Shown piece after piece: positions 61,331 to 64,000 of a stretch of DNA of 64,000 nucleotides. The DNA comes from Ursus arctos (Eukaryota > Chordata > Mammalia > Carnivora > Ursidae), in assembly GCF_023065955.2 (NCBI RefSeq), contig NW_026623100.1, positions 14,113,001-14,177,000 on the forward strand. Reading direction: 5' to 3'. The notes under the pieces are model-generated. The model did not search any database and was not told the origin of the DNA. It worked only from the letters and a program-made list of their open reading frames with translations. The translations under genes were made by a program, and so were the position numbers. Position 1 is the first letter of the stretch; each line of letters begins with the position of its first letter.

Positions 61331-61929
61331 TAGAAGTTGCTAGAAGGAATTAAGCTTGCAGTGGTGTGTGGCTGTGCGCAACTCAGGCACAAGGAACTGA
61401 ACCAGAACAGAGACTTTGCAACATCCGAGCTTATTCCTGGGGGGAGGTGGTAGGGTGGTGTGAGGACATGGGTGTCCTGGGAATTCTGTTTCCTCCTTCG
61501 AGAACCAGTACCCACCATTTACCAGCTGCTGCCCTCAGTGCCGGAGATGGTAAGCATGACCTCGTCAGTACGGAGCATGACAATTCACTTGTGGAGTAAA
61601 TGAGTGGAGGGGGTGCAGTGTTCACAAGGACCCCGACTTCTCTGTCTACACTCCTAAGCAGATCACTTAATGCTCCAGCTGCCCAGGGGCTTCTATGACT
61701 GGTGACCTTCCGCACATCCCACTGGCCCGGTGGGGTCTCCAAGCCAGGCAAGCCCACGTCCCTTTGCTTTCAAGATGTCTGGCTCCAGTTTCCCCACTGA
61801 CTTTAGGCCTGGCCTTTCCTCCTAACTGAGTGTGGACAACAAAGGCCTCCTTCGATCTCTCTGGCCTGGAAGTTCATTTGAGAAGAGGCCACAGGGTCAT
61901 GAGCTGACTCAGTGAACACATAGCAAGGC
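61331..61929. other. Non-coding DNA, no gene seen
   Basis: Unique sequence; nothing recognised. Confidence 0.3.
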
Positions 61930-62150
61930 TGGGAGTTGAGAGACCTGGGTTCATAGCTAGTTGGATCCCGAGTAGGCTGTGTGACTCTGGGGAGGTCAGA
62001 CTGCCTCTCTGGGCCTCTGATTATTTATCTTTCACAAGGGCAAGCTGATGTCTGCACTAGCCACCTCACAGGGCTGTTGTGAGGATTGAATGAGGTAATA
62101 TGTAAGAAAACACCATGAAAAGTGGAAGATTGTCTTATGCAAGCACAGTG
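61930..62150 (+). repeat. MIR SINE
   Basis: GAGACCTGGGTTCATAGCTA, GGCTGTGTGACTCTGGGGAG, CACAGGGCTGTTGTGAGGAT and TGAATGAGGTAATATGTAAG. Confidence 0.85.
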
Positions 62151-63120
62151 AGGTATTATTTTAATATTTTATTAATAAACACATACCTGTTCCGTCAGAC
62201 TATTTCGAAGTAGGAAAATATGTTACTTGAGCACAATGTGATATTAGTTAATATTTTGTTAATGAGTTAAACCATCTCTGTTACTTTGATGAAAAAAAAA
62301 GAAGAAGAAAGAAAAAAGAATGACACATCTCATAGAATAAACCGAAGTTGGAGTTTGGGGAATCTAGCCAGACATGTTCTACCCAGGAACAGAGGGTTCT
62401 GGAAGGAGGACACACGAGAAGTGTTTAGAATGTGTAAAGGGATATTACACCAAACCAGGACAGTCTATTTTGGGGGGGTCAAGGTTAGCGTGGCAGCAGG
62501 AGTGGGGCTAGAGTCACGCCACAGCGTGGACACATGTAGGGTGAGGCTCTGTGAGATGTCCCCGAGCAGTTCGAGGGGATGAGGCAGAGGTTCGAACCCC
62601 AAGGGCTTCCATACCCAGGCCCGACTAGCTCACACAGGCTCAAGGTACCAGAAGGAGCTAGAAGGTAACCTAGAAGGAGAGGCTGGGAGGGGGGAAGAAG
62701 GAAAAACCACCCACAAGACCAGGTGGAGGGAAGGCTCTTCCTCTCAGGGTCCTCCGCAGCCCGAGGGCTGGAGTCCGCCAGGGTGTGGAGTGGGGACCTA
62801 GTGACGTTAGATTCGTAGGAATGGAATATGTCTCCAGTGGGTGCCCAGAATTTCAGATGATGCCTCTTGCTAGCCCCCAGTTCAAGGTTATTCCCAGAGA
62901 GAACTGAGACCGCGAGGTTTGAAGTGAAGCCCTGCTTTGTGTTTGCTCAAACATCTGTGAGGAGGTGGGGCAGGGGGCTCCTTCCCTTTGTCCCTCCTTT
63001 AAAGGGAAACTGAGAGCCCAGCCCTGCCCCGAGGACATTGCGGGGTAAGAGGTACCCATCCATAGGAAGAATAGGTGCGCTGGACCGAAGGAAAGCACCC
63101 TTGCCTGTTGGGAGTTAAGC
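62151..63120. other. Non-coding DNA, no gene seen
   Basis: AT-rich with TTAATATTTT repeats at 62158-62265, then unique sequence and a GGGGGGG run at 62472. Short open frames have no domain. Confidence 0.3.
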
Positions 63121-63124
63121 ATGT

Positions 63125-63310
63125 AGATTAAGGAGCCTGATGGCCCACGTCCAAGGCCTGCTTTGCCGCTTAAGTTATAGAGTTAGTTACCTTTTTTCCT
63201 CAGTTTCTCCATCTGTACAATGGGATAATAATAGCACCTACCTCAAAGGGTGTTAATAAGGGAAAAATAAGGGAGTCTTGCAGAGCACTGGGAACGGTCT
63301 GTTATATGTT
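63125..63310 (+). repeat. MIR SINE
   Basis: CAGTTTCTCCATCTGTACAA, TGGGATAATAATAGCACCTA and CCTCAAAGGGTGTTAATAAG, the MIR core and 3' part. Confidence 0.8.
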
Positions 63311-64000
63311 TGTCACACAGACACGGTTTTTCTAAAGGACCACTGACAATTCGACTCACTTGCCGTGTCTCCAGCCTCCAGTGGGCACTCCGTAAATATC
63401 TGTGGAATGAAGAAGTGCTCTCAAGGAGAGCTCTGGAAATAGAGCAATGCTTTGCTAAGCCACAGAAGGTGCTCCTGGGGGAGATGGAAGAAGGGAGCAG
63501 TGGGCAGCATGGGGGTCTCTGCAGAACCTTTGCCTTGTGAATGGGGGGCAAGGCTGGGCTGACTTCCTCTGCTCTTCTCCCACTCCTCTGTTTCCTCCGC
63601 GTGTTTAACGAATGCTTGAAGGCGACCGGTTTCAAGGGGTACCCAGTGATGGGCCTGCCCAGGACACTCCAAGTCTCTGTCTGGCCCTGCCCATTGGCTC
63701 TGTCCACCTCTGGGTGAATGCTGGAGAGTGGCAAAGACGAGCTGGCCAATTAGACAAAAGCTCTCTCTAGATAGACTCCAGGAGAACAGTCCAGAAACAC
63801 AGGCCAATTCTCCCAAGGACATGGGAGTTGACACCACACTGACTATTCTCTCTGTCCACCCAACCCCCTGTACCTACCATATTTGGGGGGGCCACGGGCA
63901 GTGATAGAGGTGGGGTTAAGTAGAGGGAATGAGGGTAAAATCTCCCCGCCATCTTTCTGTGTCCTTAGCTGCCTCTAATTTCCAAGGGGCAGGGGACTCT
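63311..64000. other. Non-coding DNA to the window end, no gene seen
   Basis: A short L2/MIR-like tail at 63385-63415 (GGCACTCCGTAAATATCTGT), then unique sequence. The 168-residue minus-strand frame at 63243-63749 has no recognisable domain. Confidence 0.35.

Overview
This is a mammalian nuclear genomic window holding one protein-coding gene, SIX2, on the minus strand, surrounded by non-coding DNA. The interspersed repeats are tRNA-Lys-derived carnivore SINEs (12 found), so the source is a carnivore. They have the arctoid head (GGCGCCTGGGTGGCTCAG) rather than the dog SINEC_Cf type. Two copies (31074, 36016) carry the internal GATCCCGGCGTTCTGGGATC variant that I associate from memory with bears and giant panda. 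My best guess is an ursid; this is an inference.

Layout. 1-6870 is intergenic sequence on the 3' side of SIX2, the side where SIX3 lies tail-to-tail in other mammals. It has several CpG-rich stretches and a full-consensus CTCF motif at 4708-4721. 6870-11190 is SIX2: 3' UTR, coding exon 2 (7783-8113), a 2.2 kb intron, coding exon 1 (10311-10870), then the 5' UTR and a CpG-island promoter with CCAAT and TATA-like elements near 11268 and 11220. The two coding exons join in frame to a 296-residue protein. 11.2-64 kb is about 53 kb of DNA upstream of SIX2 with no gene I can support. It holds a second large CpG-rich block (14755-16130), several AT-rich, repeat-free stretches that look like developmental enhancers (best at 16600-17120, 27960-28400, 33340-33790 and 57480-57850), and many old repeats: MIR, L2, L1 3' ends, MaLR LTRs and hAT-type elements.

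Function. SIX2 is a homeodomain regulator that keeps nephron progenitors undifferentiated and acts in craniofacial mesenchyme. The flanks look like the regulatory landscape of a Polycomb-type developmental gene: many CpG islands, about 25 kb with no CAN SINE around the gene, and scattered TAAT, SIX, TCF/LEF and HNF1-like motifs. I found no tRNA or rRNA gene, CRISPR array, bacterial-type operon or novel multi-gene system. Long open frames outside SIX2 are explained by GC-rich or low-complexity sequence. CpG content, conservation and repeat family names were judged by eye and memory, not computed.
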